DNA from: Thiocapsa sp.
Lineage (GTDB): Bacteria; Pseudomonadota; Gammaproteobacteria; Chromatiales; Chromatiaceae
DNA length: 64,000 nt
Direction of reading: 5' to 3'
Assembly: GCF_018399035.1 (NCBI RefSeq)
Contig: NZ_CP073760.1
Coordinates: 5,270,501 to 5,334,500 of the forward strand
The number at the start of each line of letters is the position of its first letter. Position 1 is the stretch's first letter. The translations under genes and the position numbers were made by a program. Below, piece after piece: positions 57,089 to 64,000 of the stretch. A model generated the notes under the pieces. That model saw only the letters and a list, made by a program, of their open reading frames with translations, was not told where the DNA came from and ran no database searches.

Positions 57089-57185
57089 CCCATCCGCGGT
57101 GGCCACCGGCAAGACCCGGCAACGGATGTCCGTCCCCGTTCATATCAGCCGCCCACACACGGAATTCCTCCGACTCGAACCACGC

Positions 57186-58910
57186 ATGTCCTACCAGGTG
57201 CTCGCCCGCAAATGGCGCCCCAAGAGCTTCGATGATCTGGTCGGACAATCGCATGTCGTCCGCGCGCTCTCCAATGCGCTCGATCGCGACCAGCTCCATC
57301 ATGCCTATCTCTTTACCGGCACCCGCGGTGTCGGCAAGACCACGCTTGCCCGCATCCTCGCCAAGGCGCTGAACTGCGAGGAGGGTGTGAGCGCGCGTCC
57401 CTGCGGGGTTTGCTCGTCCTGTCGGGAGATCGACGGCGGGCGTTTCGTGGACCTGATCGAGGTCGATGCCGCCTCGCGCACCAAGGTCGACCAGACCCGC
57501 GAGCTGCTCGACAATGTCCCCTATGCCCCGGCCCGTGCACGCTACAAGGTGTATCTGATCGACGAGGTACACATGTTCTCCAACCACAGCTTCAACGCCT
57601 TGTTGAAGACCCTGGAGGAGCCGCCGCCGCATGTGAAGTTCCTGCTCGCGACCACCGACCCGCAGAAGGTCCCGGTCACGGTGCTCTCGCGTTGTCTGCA
57701 ATTGAATCTGCGCCGCCTCTTGCCGGAGGAGATCCGCGCCCGGCTCCAGCACGTCCTGGAGGCCGAGGGGCTTGAGTTTCAGGCCTCCGCACTGCCCTTG
57801 CTGGCCCGCGGGGCCGACGGCAGCATGCGCGACGGCTTGAGTCTGCTCGATCAAGCGATCGCCTTCGGCGGCGGGCGGGTCGAGGAGTCGGGCGTGCGCA
57901 CCATGCTCGGAACCCTGCCGGGTGATTTGACGCTGGACCTGCTCGATGCGTTGGCGGCGGGCGACGGGGCGCGTGTCCTGGCCGAGGTCGAGCGCGTGGC
58001 CTCCCTCACGCCGGATTTCGAAGAGCTGTTGCGCGAGCTGATCGCGCTGCTGCACCGCTTGGCACTGCTTCAGCAGGTACCCGAGACGTTGGCCCCGGAC
58101 GACCCGGATGCCGCACGCCTGAAGGCGCTGGCAGGCGGGCTCCCGGCCGAGGACCTTCAACTCTATTATCAGGTGGCTCTGACCGGGCAAGGCGACCTGC
58201 CGCTCGCCCCCGATCCGCGTGCCGGTTTCGAGATGGTCCTGCTGCGCGCCTTGGCGTTTCGGCCGGGCGCGAATCGGGACGAACCGACGCGAGCGCCGAC
58301 GCGCCCCACGACACAGCGCGAGAGCGTGCCCGGCGGTGCGACGCGCCTGGCCGAGTCCGCCGGCGGTGCGGCCGGCTCGCCATTGGCCTCGCCATTATCC
58401 TCGCAGGTGTCGATGCTCAGGCCGGTTGCCGAGCCGCGCGTCGCCGAGCCTGCACCGCCGCAGCGTGCGGCGGCCGCGACCCATGCGCCGACCGAGATTG
58501 CAGGCGCCGCGCGTGCGGTCGTGCTCACCTCGCACGCCGATTGGCTCGCGCTCGTCGATCGTCTGGAGTTGGGCGGGATTGCAAGCCAGATCGCCCACCA
58601 TTGCGATCTGAAAGGCTGGGCGGACGGGCGGCTCTCGCTCGGCTTGGACCCGGCCGCGGAGCATCTGCGCTCGCCGGGTGCGGAATCGCGCCTGCACGCC
58701 GCCCTGGAAAAGACCATGGGGACGGCCGTGAAGCTCGATATCCAGGTCGCCCGGCCGCAGCGCGAGACCCTGGCCCAGCGACGCGAGCGCGAGACCGGCG
58801 AGCGTCGCCAGGCGGCGGTCTCCGCGATGGAGGAGGACCCGATTGCGCGCGCGATGCAGGACGAGCTCGACGCGAGCTGGATCGCCGGGAGTATCGAGCC
58901 GGCGGATTGA
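57186..58910 (+). CDS. dnaX: DNA polymerase III subunit tau/gamma
   Basis: Clamp-loader ATPase of the replisome. The 574-residue product starts MSYQVLARKWRPKSFDDLVGQ and has Walker A GTRGVGKTTLARILAK, the Zn-binding Cys set (CEEGVSARPCGVCSSC), Walker B LIDEVHMFS, sensor-1 LLATTDPQKVPVTVLSRC and sensor-2 GSMRDGLSLLDQA. A variable Ala/Pro-rich linker (about 370-450) and the C-terminal tau-like domain follow. No A-AAA-AAG slippery site for a gamma frameshift was noticed. The start was set at ATG 57186, since the longer frame runs through the SRP RNA. Confidence 0.97.
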   Translation: MSYQVLARKWRPKSFDDLVGQSHVVRALSNALDRDQLHHAYLFTGTRGVGKTTLARILAKALNCEEGVSARPCGVCSSCREIDGGRFVDLIEVDAASRTKVDQTRELLDNVPYAPARARYKVYLIDEVHMFSNHSFNALLKTLEEPPPHVKFLLATTDPQKVPVTVLSRCLQLNLRRLLPEEIRARLQHVLEAEGLEFQASALPLLARGADGSMRDGLSLLDQAIAFGGGRVEESGVRTMLGTLPGDLTLDLLDALAAGDGARVLAEVERVASLTPDFEELLRELIALLHRLALLQQVPETLAPDDPDAARLKALAGGLPAEDLQLYYQVALTGQGDLPLAPDPRAGFEMVLLRALAFRPGANRDEPTRAPTRPTTQRESVPGGATRLAESAGGAAGSPLASPLSSQVSMLRPVAEPRVAEPAPPQRAAAATHAPTEIAGAARAVVLTSHADWLALVDRLELGGIASQIAHHCDLKGWADGRLSLGLDPAAEHLRSPGAESRLHAALEKTMGTAVKLDIQVARPQRETLAQRRERETGERRQAAVSAMEEDPIARAMQDELDASWIAGSIEPAD

Positions 58911-59114
58911 AACGGGCGGGCACGGAACCGGCGCGCCGGGTGTTTCTGTTGCACCGAAGCTCCGTTCGGAGATTCGGATGGACTGGGGTCGCACTGCGAC
59001 GGATTCTTCCAAAGAGATAGCCAACCGAGAAGAGAGGATGCGGGAGATGGACGGCGTTCGGCGCCGTGCGCTATCCCGCCTCGGCCATCCGGTCGGGGTT
59101 TCCCGCGAGAATGC

Positions 59115-59441
59115 ATGATGAAAGGCGGAATCGGCAACCTGCTCAAGCAAGCGCAGAAGATGCAGGAAGACATGAAGGTGGCCCAAGAGCGGCTCGCTCA
59201 GGAGGAGGTCGTCGGCGAGTCCGGCGGCGGCATGGTCAAGGTGACCATGAACGGGCGCTATCAGGTCAGTCGGGTGGAGATCGACCCCGGTGTGATGAGC
59301 GACGACAAGGAGATGCTCGAGGACCTCATCACCGCCGCCATCAACGGCGCAAGCCAGCGTGTGGCCGAGAAGGCGAAGGAGAACATGGCCGAGCTGACGG
59401 CCGGGTTGCCCTTGCCGCCCGGGATGAAGCTGCCCTTCTAG
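59115..59441 (+). CDS. ybaB: YbaB/EbfC nucleoid-associated protein
   Basis: A 108-residue DNA-binding protein of the YbaB family: GGIGNLLKQAQKMQEDMKVAQERL (helical dimer part), then VVGESGGGMVKVTMNGRYQVSRVEIDP, and LPLPPGMKLPF at the end. Two ATG codons in a row (59115 and 59118) could start it. It lies between dnaX and recR, the standard order; recR starts 15 bases later. Confidence 0.96.
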   Translation: MMKGGIGNLLKQAQKMQEDMKVAQERLAQEEVVGESGGGMVKVTMNGRYQVSRVEIDPGVMSDDKEMLEDLITAAINGASQRVAEKAKENMAELTAGLPLPPGMKLPF

Positions 59442-59456
59442 GCGCGGCCCATTGCC

Positions 59457-60053
59457 GTGTCCGAGCGCCCGCTTCTCGGTCAATTGATCGATGCCTTGCG
59501 GTGCCTGCCCGGCGTCGGGCCCAAGTCGGCGCAGCGCATCGCCTTCCATCTGCTCGAGCGCGATCGCGAGGGCGGGGCGCGTCTGGCGCGGATCATGGCC
59601 GATGCCATGACCCGGATCCGGCGCTGTCGCCGCTGTCGGACCCTGACCGAGCAGGAGCTGTGCGCGCTCTGCACCAACCCGCATCGCGACGCCGGGCTCC
59701 TCTGCATCGTCGAGCAGCCGTCCGAGATCCTGGCGATCGAGCAGGCGACGGACTTTCGCGGACTCTATTTCGTGCTCGGCGGGCGGCTCTCGCCGCTCGA
59801 CGGGATCGGCCCGGAGGAGCTGGGCCTGGATCTGCTCGACGCGCGTCTATCGGGCGGGGAGGTGCGCGAGGTGATCCTCGCCATCAGCCCGACCGTCGAG
59901 GGGAGTGCGACGGCGCACTTCATTGCCGAGTCCGCCGATCGGCACGGGGTGAGCGCGACCCGCATCGCCCACGGCGTCCCGCTGGGCGGAGAGCTTGAAT
60001 ATCTCGACGGCGGCACGCTGGCGTTGGCCTTCAACGGTCGGCGCCGACTCTGA
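59457..60053 (+). CDS. recR: Recombination protein RecR
   Basis: Part of the RecFOR pathway that loads RecA onto gapped DNA. The 198-residue protein has an N-terminal helix-hairpin-helix (LIDALRCLPGVGPKSAQRIAFHLLE), a C4 zinc finger (RRCRRCRTLTEQELCALC), a Toprim domain (LCIVEQPSEILAIEQ) and the C-terminal RIAHGVPLGGELEYLDGGTL. The start is GTG 59457, matching the family length. Confidence 0.97.
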   Translation: MSERPLLGQLIDALRCLPGVGPKSAQRIAFHLLERDREGGARLARIMADAMTRIRRCRRCRTLTEQELCALCTNPHRDAGLLCIVEQPSEILAIEQATDFRGLYFVLGGRLSPLDGIGPEELGLDLLDARLSGGEVREVILAISPTVEGSATAHFIAESADRHGVSATRIAHGVPLGGELEYLDGGTLALAFNGRRRL

Positions 60054-60087
60054 CACCACTGGTCTCATAACGGAGCGGATCGCAACG

Positions 60088-60432
60088 ATGTCTGATACCA
60101 TTTTCGGCAAGATCGCCTCCGGCGAAGTCTCGGCCGACATCGTCTATGAAGACGACGACCTGGTCGCTTTCCGAGACCTTCACCCGCAGGCGCCGACCCA
60201 TATCCTGGTGATCCCGCGCAAGCCGATCCCGACCCTGAACGCGGTGCAGCCCGAGGATGCCGAGCTGATCGGCAAGCTGTTCCTGGCCGCGGCCAAGATC
60301 GCCGAGCAGGAGGGGATCGCCGCCAGCGGCTACCGGACCTTGATCAACTGCAACGCGGCGGCCGGGCAGACGGTGTATCACCTGCACCTGCATCTCCTGG
60401 GCGGACGTCCCATGCAGTGGCCGCCCGGCTGA
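60088..60432 (+). CDS. HIT-family nucleotide hydrolase (HinT-like)
   Basis: A 114-residue purine nucleoside phosphoramidase-like protein. The histidine triad reads YHLHLHLLGGRPM, preceded by AGQTV. The N-terminus MSDTIFGKIASGEVSADIVYEDDDLVAFRDLHPQAP is typical of HinT. ATG 60088 has GGAG twelve bases upstream. It probably follows recR in the same transcript. Confidence 0.95.
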   Translation: MSDTIFGKIASGEVSADIVYEDDDLVAFRDLHPQAPTHILVIPRKPIPTLNAVQPEDAELIGKLFLAAAKIAEQEGIAASGYRTLINCNAAAGQTVYHLHLHLLGGRPMQWPPG

Positions 60433-60485
60433 GCGATGTTGCAGGGCACCTCGCGTCACGGCTGATGAAGCAGAGCAGAGATCAT

Positions 60486-60579
60486 TCTCGTTGTCGTTGT
60501 CGTTGTCGTTGTCGTAATCGATGGTCGACAACGACAACGACAACGAATGGTCTCGACACATCTGCCGTGCTGCACTAGG
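60486..60579. repeat. Repeat family D with inverted arms
   Basis: Four CGTTGT units, a short ATCGATGGTCGA centre, then CGACAACGACAACGACAACG and the tail GAATGGTCTCGACACATCTG with GCTGCACTAGG. It can form a stem of over 20 bp. It lies upstream of minC. Confidence 0.8.
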
Positions 60580-60662
60580 ACCCGGAACCGGACGTCGTCG
60601 ATGAACGGCGGCCTTTTGATTCATTTCAGCGGAGATCGACGGGCGTTTGTCCCGAAAGCAAC

Positions 60663-61454
60663 ATGGCAGGGTATCAACGTACGTCTGTCGGGGATCGCCC
60701 CGCCGTCTTCGAGCTCAAGGCGGCCGGTTTCACCCTGCCGATCATTCGTCTGCTCGAGGCCGACATCGAGGCGGTCGCCGCCGAGCTGGGCGCCCGGGTC
60801 GAGCAGGCGCCCGAGTTTTTTCGCAATACGCCCGTCGTGATCGATCTGAGCGCCTTTCCCGAAGGCGGCGCCAAGGTCGAGTTTCCGCTCTTGGTCGGCC
60901 TACTGCGCGGCTACGGCATGATTCCATTCGGCGTGCGCGGCGGCAACAAGGCCCAGAACGAGGCCGCGGAGGCGATGGAGCTGGCGATCCTCGGCGAGCA
61001 CGAGACCCGTGCGACCCGCACCGAGCGCAGCGTCGCGCCCGAGGAGTCCGCGCCGAGTGCCCCCGCCGCGGCTGTGCCGTCGGTGCAGCAGGGCGAGCCC
61101 GCGGCAACGCTGCGTGCGGGAGCCGGTGCGGCCTTCACCCTGGTCACGCGCCCGGTGCGCTCGGGGCAACGCGTCTACGCCGCCGGCGGGGATCTGTCCA
61201 TCATCGCCGCAGTGAGCTCGGGCGCGGAGCTGATGGCCGACGGCAACATCCATGTCTACGGTCCTTTGCGCGGTCGTGCGCTGGCCGGCATGAAGGGCAA
61301 CACGGATGCGCGCATCTTTTGCCAAGACCTTCAGGCGGAGCTGGTGTCCGTCGCGGGGCATTACCGGGTGAGCGAGAACATCCCGAACGAGCTGCGCGGT
61401 GTTCCCGTCCAGATCTATCTGGACCAGAAGATTCTGAGAATCGAAAAACTTTGA
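60663..61454 (+). CDS. minC: Septum site-determining protein MinC
   Basis: Inhibitor of FtsZ assembly that keeps division at mid-cell. The 263-residue product has the N-terminal FtsZ-inhibitory domain (about 12-105; FELKAAGFTLPIIRLLEADIEAV), an Ala/Pro-rich linker and the C-terminal beta-helix that binds MinD (RPVRSGQRVYAAGGDLSIIAAVSSGAELMADGNIHVYGPLRGRALAG). First gene of the min operon; minD follows 49 bases later. Confidence 0.97.
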   Translation: MAGYQRTSVGDRPAVFELKAAGFTLPIIRLLEADIEAVAAELGARVEQAPEFFRNTPVVIDLSAFPEGGAKVEFPLLVGLLRGYGMIPFGVRGGNKAQNEAAEAMELAILGEHETRATRTERSVAPEESAPSAPAAAVPSVQQGEPAATLRAGAGAAFTLVTRPVRSGQRVYAAGGDLSIIAAVSSGAELMADGNIHVYGPLRGRALAGMKGNTDARIFCQDLQAELVSVAGHYRVSENIPNELRGVPVQIYLDQKILRIEKL

Positions 61455-61503
61455 CCCGACGCAGGGTTGGGCGACGGACCATCCCATTTTGGAGGCGGCT
61501 ACT

Positions 61504-62313
61504 TTGGCGAGAATTATTGTGATCACCTCGGGCAAGGGCGGGGTCGGCAAAACGACCACGTCCGCCGCGTTGGCTATGGGACTGGCACAACGCGGTCATC
61601 GCACGGTTGTCATCGATTTCGATGTGGGCCTGCGCAATCTTGATCTCATCATGGGTTGCGAGCGCCGTGTCGTCTACGATTTCGTCAATGTCATCAATCA
61701 GGAGGCCAACCTCAACCAGGCCCTGATCCGCGACAAGCGTTGCGACAACCTCTATGTGCTGCCGGCCTCTCAAACCCGCGACAAGGATGCACTGACCAAG
61801 GAGGGTGTGGGCCGTGTGCTCGAGGAGCTTGCCCACGGATACGACTTCATCGTCTGCGACTCGCCGGCCGGGATCGAGCACGGCGCGACCATGGCCATGT
61901 ATTACGCCGACGATGCCATCGTGGTGACCAATCCCGAGGTCTCCTCGGTGCGGGACTCCGATCGCATGCTGGGTATCCTGTCGAGCAAGTCGCGCCGGGC
62001 CGAGGCCAACGAGGAGCCGATCCGCGAGTTTCTTCTGCTCACCCGCTACGATCCGGCGCGCGTCGAGAAGGGCGAGATGTTGAGTGTGGACGACGTGCAG
62101 GAGATCCTGTCGCTGACCCTGGTCGGCGTTATTCCGGAGTCGAAATCCGTCCTGACCGCATCCAACTCCGGCGTACCCGTGGTCCTCGATCGTGAGAGTG
62201 ATGCCGGCAAGGCGTATGCCGATACGGTTGCTCGCTATTTGGGCGACGAGGTGCCGCACCGTTTTCTCCAAGTGGAGAAGAAGGGCTTCCTGAAGCGCTT
62301 TTTCAGAGGCTGA
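61504..62313 (+). CDS. minD: Septum site-determining ATPase MinD
   Basis: Membrane-cycling ATPase that carries MinC to the poles. The 269-residue product has the deviant Walker A GKGGVGKTTT, FDVGLRNLDLIMGCERRVVYDFVN, CDSPAGIE and NPEVSSVRDSDR. The C-terminal amphipathic membrane helix is KKGFLKRFFRG. The start is TTG 61504, giving LARIIVITS in place of the usual MARIIVVTS, with GGAGG eight bases upstream; the TTG at 61489 is less likely. Confidence 0.97.
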   Translation: MARIIVITSGKGGVGKTTTSAALAMGLAQRGHRTVVIDFDVGLRNLDLIMGCERRVVYDFVNVINQEANLNQALIRDKRCDNLYVLPASQTRDKDALTKEGVGRVLEELAHGYDFIVCDSPAGIEHGATMAMYYADDAIVVTNPEVSSVRDSDRMLGILSSKSRRAEANEEPIREFLLLTRYDPARVEKGEMLSVDDVQEILSLTLVGVIPESKSVLTASNSGVPVVLDRESDAGKAYADTVARYLGDEVPHRFLQVEKKGFLKRFFRG

Positions 62314-62316
62314 CCT

Positions 62317-62586
62317 ATGGGCTTACTCGACTACTTCCGCTCCTCGCGACCGAAGGGCTCTGCAAGTGTAGCCAAGGAGCGGCTGCAGATCCTGGTGGCC
62401 CACGATCGCACGCAACGTGGCCGTCCATCCTATCTCCCCAAGCTGCAGCAGGAGATCCTCGAGGTCATCCGCAAGTATGTGGAGGTCGACATGAACGCCG
62501 TCTCGGTGAAATACGAGCAGGAGGACAGTCACGAGGTCCTCGAGCTCAATATTATCCTACCGGATACGGCGGAGGGGCGGATCTGA
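62317..62586 (+). CDS. minE: Cell division topological specificity factor MinE
   Basis: An 89-residue protein that displaces MinC and stimulates MinD ATPase. The N-terminal amphipathic part MGLLDYFRS and the anti-MinCD segment ASVAKERLQILVAHDR are followed by the dimerisation domain LPKLQQEILEVIRKYVEVD. It starts three bases after minD. Confidence 0.97.
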   Translation: MGLLDYFRSSRPKGSASVAKERLQILVAHDRTQRGRPSYLPKLQQEILEVIRKYVEVDMNAVSVKYEQEDSHEVLELNIILPDTAEGRI

Positions 62587-62599
62587 GGGCGGGGCGCGG

Positions 62600-62770
62600 G
62601 TAGGATGGGTAGAGCGACAGCGAAACCCATCCTCAACGCTCCAACATGCCGGTCTCGGTAGCCCCGGAGCGACAGCGAAACCCATCCTCCAAACCGCCGG
62701 ATTTCCGGGTTTCGGCCCGATGCCTTTGACGCGGGGTGGATGGGTTTCGCTGCGCTCTACCCATCCTACG
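62600..62770. repeat. Repeat family B, long compound copy
   Basis: GTAGGATGGGTAGAGCGACA at the left, an internal duplicate of GCGACAGCGAAACCCATCCTC, and CTGCGCTCTACCCATCCTAC at the right. It follows the minE stop by 14 bases. Confidence 0.8.
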
Positions 62771-62799
62771 TGTGACGTTTTTTTGAATCGTTCCCGAGC

Positions 62800-62885
62800 T
62801 AAACCGCGCCAGCTCCAACAATCGTCGAGTCTGCCGGGGCCGATCCCATCCAAAAACAGCGCATACCGCGCCGGGCGCGGTTTAA
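62800..62885. repeat. Palindrome family A copy supplying the transpeptidase stop codon
   Basis: TAAACCGCGCCAGCTCCAAC to GGGCGCGGTTTAA. The right end TTA (62882-62884) is the TAA stop of the minus-strand L,D-transpeptidase gene. Confidence 0.85.
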
Positions 62886-63484
62886 GGCAGAATCTTGATC
62901 GGCGTGCCGTCGCGCACCATCGCCCAGATCTCGTCCATCTCGTGGTTCTGCACGGCGATGCAGCCCTGGGTCCAGTCTCGGTCCGCGTATTGCTGGCGCA
63001 GTGCCTCGGACCGGATGTAATTGGGCAGTCCGTGAATCATGATCATCCCGCCCGGATTCGAATAGCCGAGCGAGCGACTCACGAGCTTGTCGCGCTCGCT
63101 CGGGTAGGAGATGTGGATCGATTTATGGAAGCTGCTGTTCGGGTTGCGCCAGTTGAGCAGATAGTCGCCGATCGGGGTGCGCTGGTCTCCCTCGCGAAAC
63201 TTGTGACCGTCCGGTGAGCCTCCAAGTGCGACCCGGTACTCGCGGATCACCCGCCCGTTGTTGTGCAGCTCCAGCTTGCGCTGCGATTTCTTCACGACCA
63301 CCTTGTCCGCGTGGCTCGGCTCGACCGTCGCCATCTTCGGTGCGCTGCCGCAGCCGGCGAGTCCCAAGGCGCCTGCAACGGCGAGCGCCGTCAGCAGGTA
63401 GCGGACCCGCTGAGCGCCCTGCTCGGGTCGGCGGGTCGTGTGCTCGGGGATGGCGGTCGTGGGGTCGTTCGCGTCGGTGTGCAT
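62882..63484 (-). CDS. L,D-transpeptidase family (YkuD) lipoprotein
   Basis: A 200-residue envelope protein. The N-terminus leads to a hydrophobic signal with lipobox GLAGC (Cys about residue 45), then a YkuD domain. The domain shows LHNNGRVIREYRVALGGSPDGHK, RTPIGDYLLNWRN and the catalytic region IMIHGLPN ... WTQGCIAV with the active Cys. It probably cross-links peptidoglycan or attaches protein to it. The stop is given by a repeat. Confidence 0.9.
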   Translation of the reverse strand: MHTDANDPTTAIPEHTTRRPEQGAQRVRYLLTALAVAGALGLAGCGSAPKMATVEPSHADKVVVKKSQRKLELHNNGRVIREYRVALGGSPDGHKFREGDQRTPIGDYLLNWRNPNSSFHKSIHISYPSERDKLVSRSLGYSNPGGMIMIHGLPNYIRSEALRQQYADRDWTQGCIAVQNHEMDEIWAMVRDGTPIKILP

Positions 63485-63633
63485 GGGTCTGATCCGGTGT
63501 CTGGAGGGGTGCCACGGCGTCGGCCGTGCTCATCGGCAACACGCGAAAGTGTAGGTAACCTCATGACAAAACGCCATCTTGTTTCGCGATGATTCGATCC
63601 GGAAATCCCGAGCCGAGCCCCGGGGATCGCCGA

Positions 63634-64000
63634 TCAGAATTCCGGAAGGACGCGGAAAAAGAGCGTTTTGAGATAAGCGGTCTCCGGGATCGCCGGATGC
63701 ACCGGATGATCCGGCCCCTGCTGACCGGTCTCCAACAACTGCAGGGTCCGACCGGCGCGGCGCGCTGCTTGCTGGACGGTCCGAACGAAGACGTCGCGAC
63801 CCATGTGGAAGGAGCACGAGGAGGTCACCAACAGACCGCCCGGCTCCAAGAGCTCCATCCCGAGTCGATTGAGCCGCAGATACGCCTGGAGCCCGTCCTT
63901 CTCGTCCTTGCGCCGCTTGATGAAGGCCGGCGGATCGAGCAGTACGGTGTCGAAACGGGCGTCCTCCTCGCGCAGGGCGCGCAGCACCTCGAAGGCATCG
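63634..64000 (-). CDS. RlmI-like class I SAM methyltransferase (5' part outside window)
   Basis: The C-terminal 122 codons of an rRNA large-subunit m5C methyltransferase of the RlmI type. Visible parts are FDTVLLDPPAFIKRRKDEKDGLQAYLRLN (the DPPAF motif), LLEPGGLLVTSSCSFHM with the catalytic-type Cys, and the end HPAIPETAYLKTLFFRVL. The N-terminal PUA domain and SAM-binding start lie beyond base 64000. The target in Escherichia coli is C1962 of 23S rRNA. Confidence 0.88.
   Translation of the reverse strand, partial: DAFEVLRALREEDARFDTVLLDPPAFIKRRKDEKDGLQAYLRLNRLGMELLEPGGLLVTSSCSFHMGRDVFVRTVQQAARRAGRTLQLLETGQQGPDHPVHPAIPETAYLKTLFFRVLPEF

Noticed and set aside
56925..57185. Extended N-terminus for DnaX from an upstream TTG
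   Set aside because: The stretch is the SRP RNA gene and spacer. The canonical DnaX start MSYQVLARKWRP begins at 57186.
58690..58720. Programmed frameshift site in dnaX for a gamma subunit
   Set aside because: Only GGAAAAGACC is present. There is no A-AAA-AAG heptamer with a downstream stem as in Escherichia coli.

Overview
The window is GC-rich chromosomal DNA of a gammaproteobacterium. A purple sulfur bacterium (Chromatiaceae) is the likeliest source, judging from gene order, a DsrC-like protein, a cytochrome c4-like protein and heavy loading with short intergenic palindromes. The organism assignment is inference. No rRNA, tRNA or CRISPR array was seen.

Layout. 1-5258 (minus strand): sensor kinase NtrY (cut by the left edge), a DUF4390 protein, an fmt-rsmB gene read as one frame, and def. 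5474-11077 (plus): LysM protein, dprA, smg, topA. This divergent arrangement of def-fmt-rsmB and LysM-dprA-smg-topA is common in gammaproteobacteria. 11227-14772 (minus): thioredoxin-like protein with a DUF318 permease, a DUF302 protein, purC. 15346-19433 (plus): ridA, mltB-type transglycosylase, recG. 19816-21472 (minus): Tat-type serine hydrolase and a DsrC-like protein. 21762-26181 (plus): GDP-fucose synthesis genes (fcl, gmd), a WecA-type glycosyl-1-phosphate transferase and an RfaH-type antiterminator, followed by a broken FkbM methyltransferase. 26816-33545 (minus): beta-CASP metallo-beta-lactamase and a 1722-residue ribonucleotide reductase large subunit interrupted by two homing-endonuclease inteins. 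34201-35714 (plus): CBS protein and diheme cytochrome c. 35843-41243 (minus): a four-gene efflux operon made of an inactive S24/LexA-like protein, RND adaptor, unknown protein and RND pump. 41573-46577 (plus): Atm1-type ABC exporter, NarX/NarL-like two-component pair, rhodanese, YkgJ-like Cys-cluster protein. 46702-48095 (minus): lpxH, ppiB. 48474-49874: cysS. 50115-51404: two divergent secreted proteins of unknown function. 51600-52790: an IS110-family element. 53332-55458 (minus): FAH-family hydrolase and a periplasmic coiled-coil protein. 55959-60432 (plus): Uma2-like protein, SRP RNA, dnaX, ybaB, recR, HIT protein. 60663-62586 (plus): minCDE. 62882-64000 (minus): L,D-transpeptidase and an RlmI-like methyltransferase cut by the right edge.

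The most notable items are: the doubly intein-split nrdA, whose first intein is followed by Gly instead of Cys/Ser/Thr; its promoter, where two NrdR-box-like palindromes lie 32 bp apart over -10 and -35, with a perfect DnaA box upstream; the fmt-rsmB fusion; the S24-like/RND operon; the IS110 element with a structured leader that could be a bridge RNA; and about seven families of short palindromic repeats. These repeats sit directly at gene ends and in several cases supply the stop codon or even the C-terminal residues.
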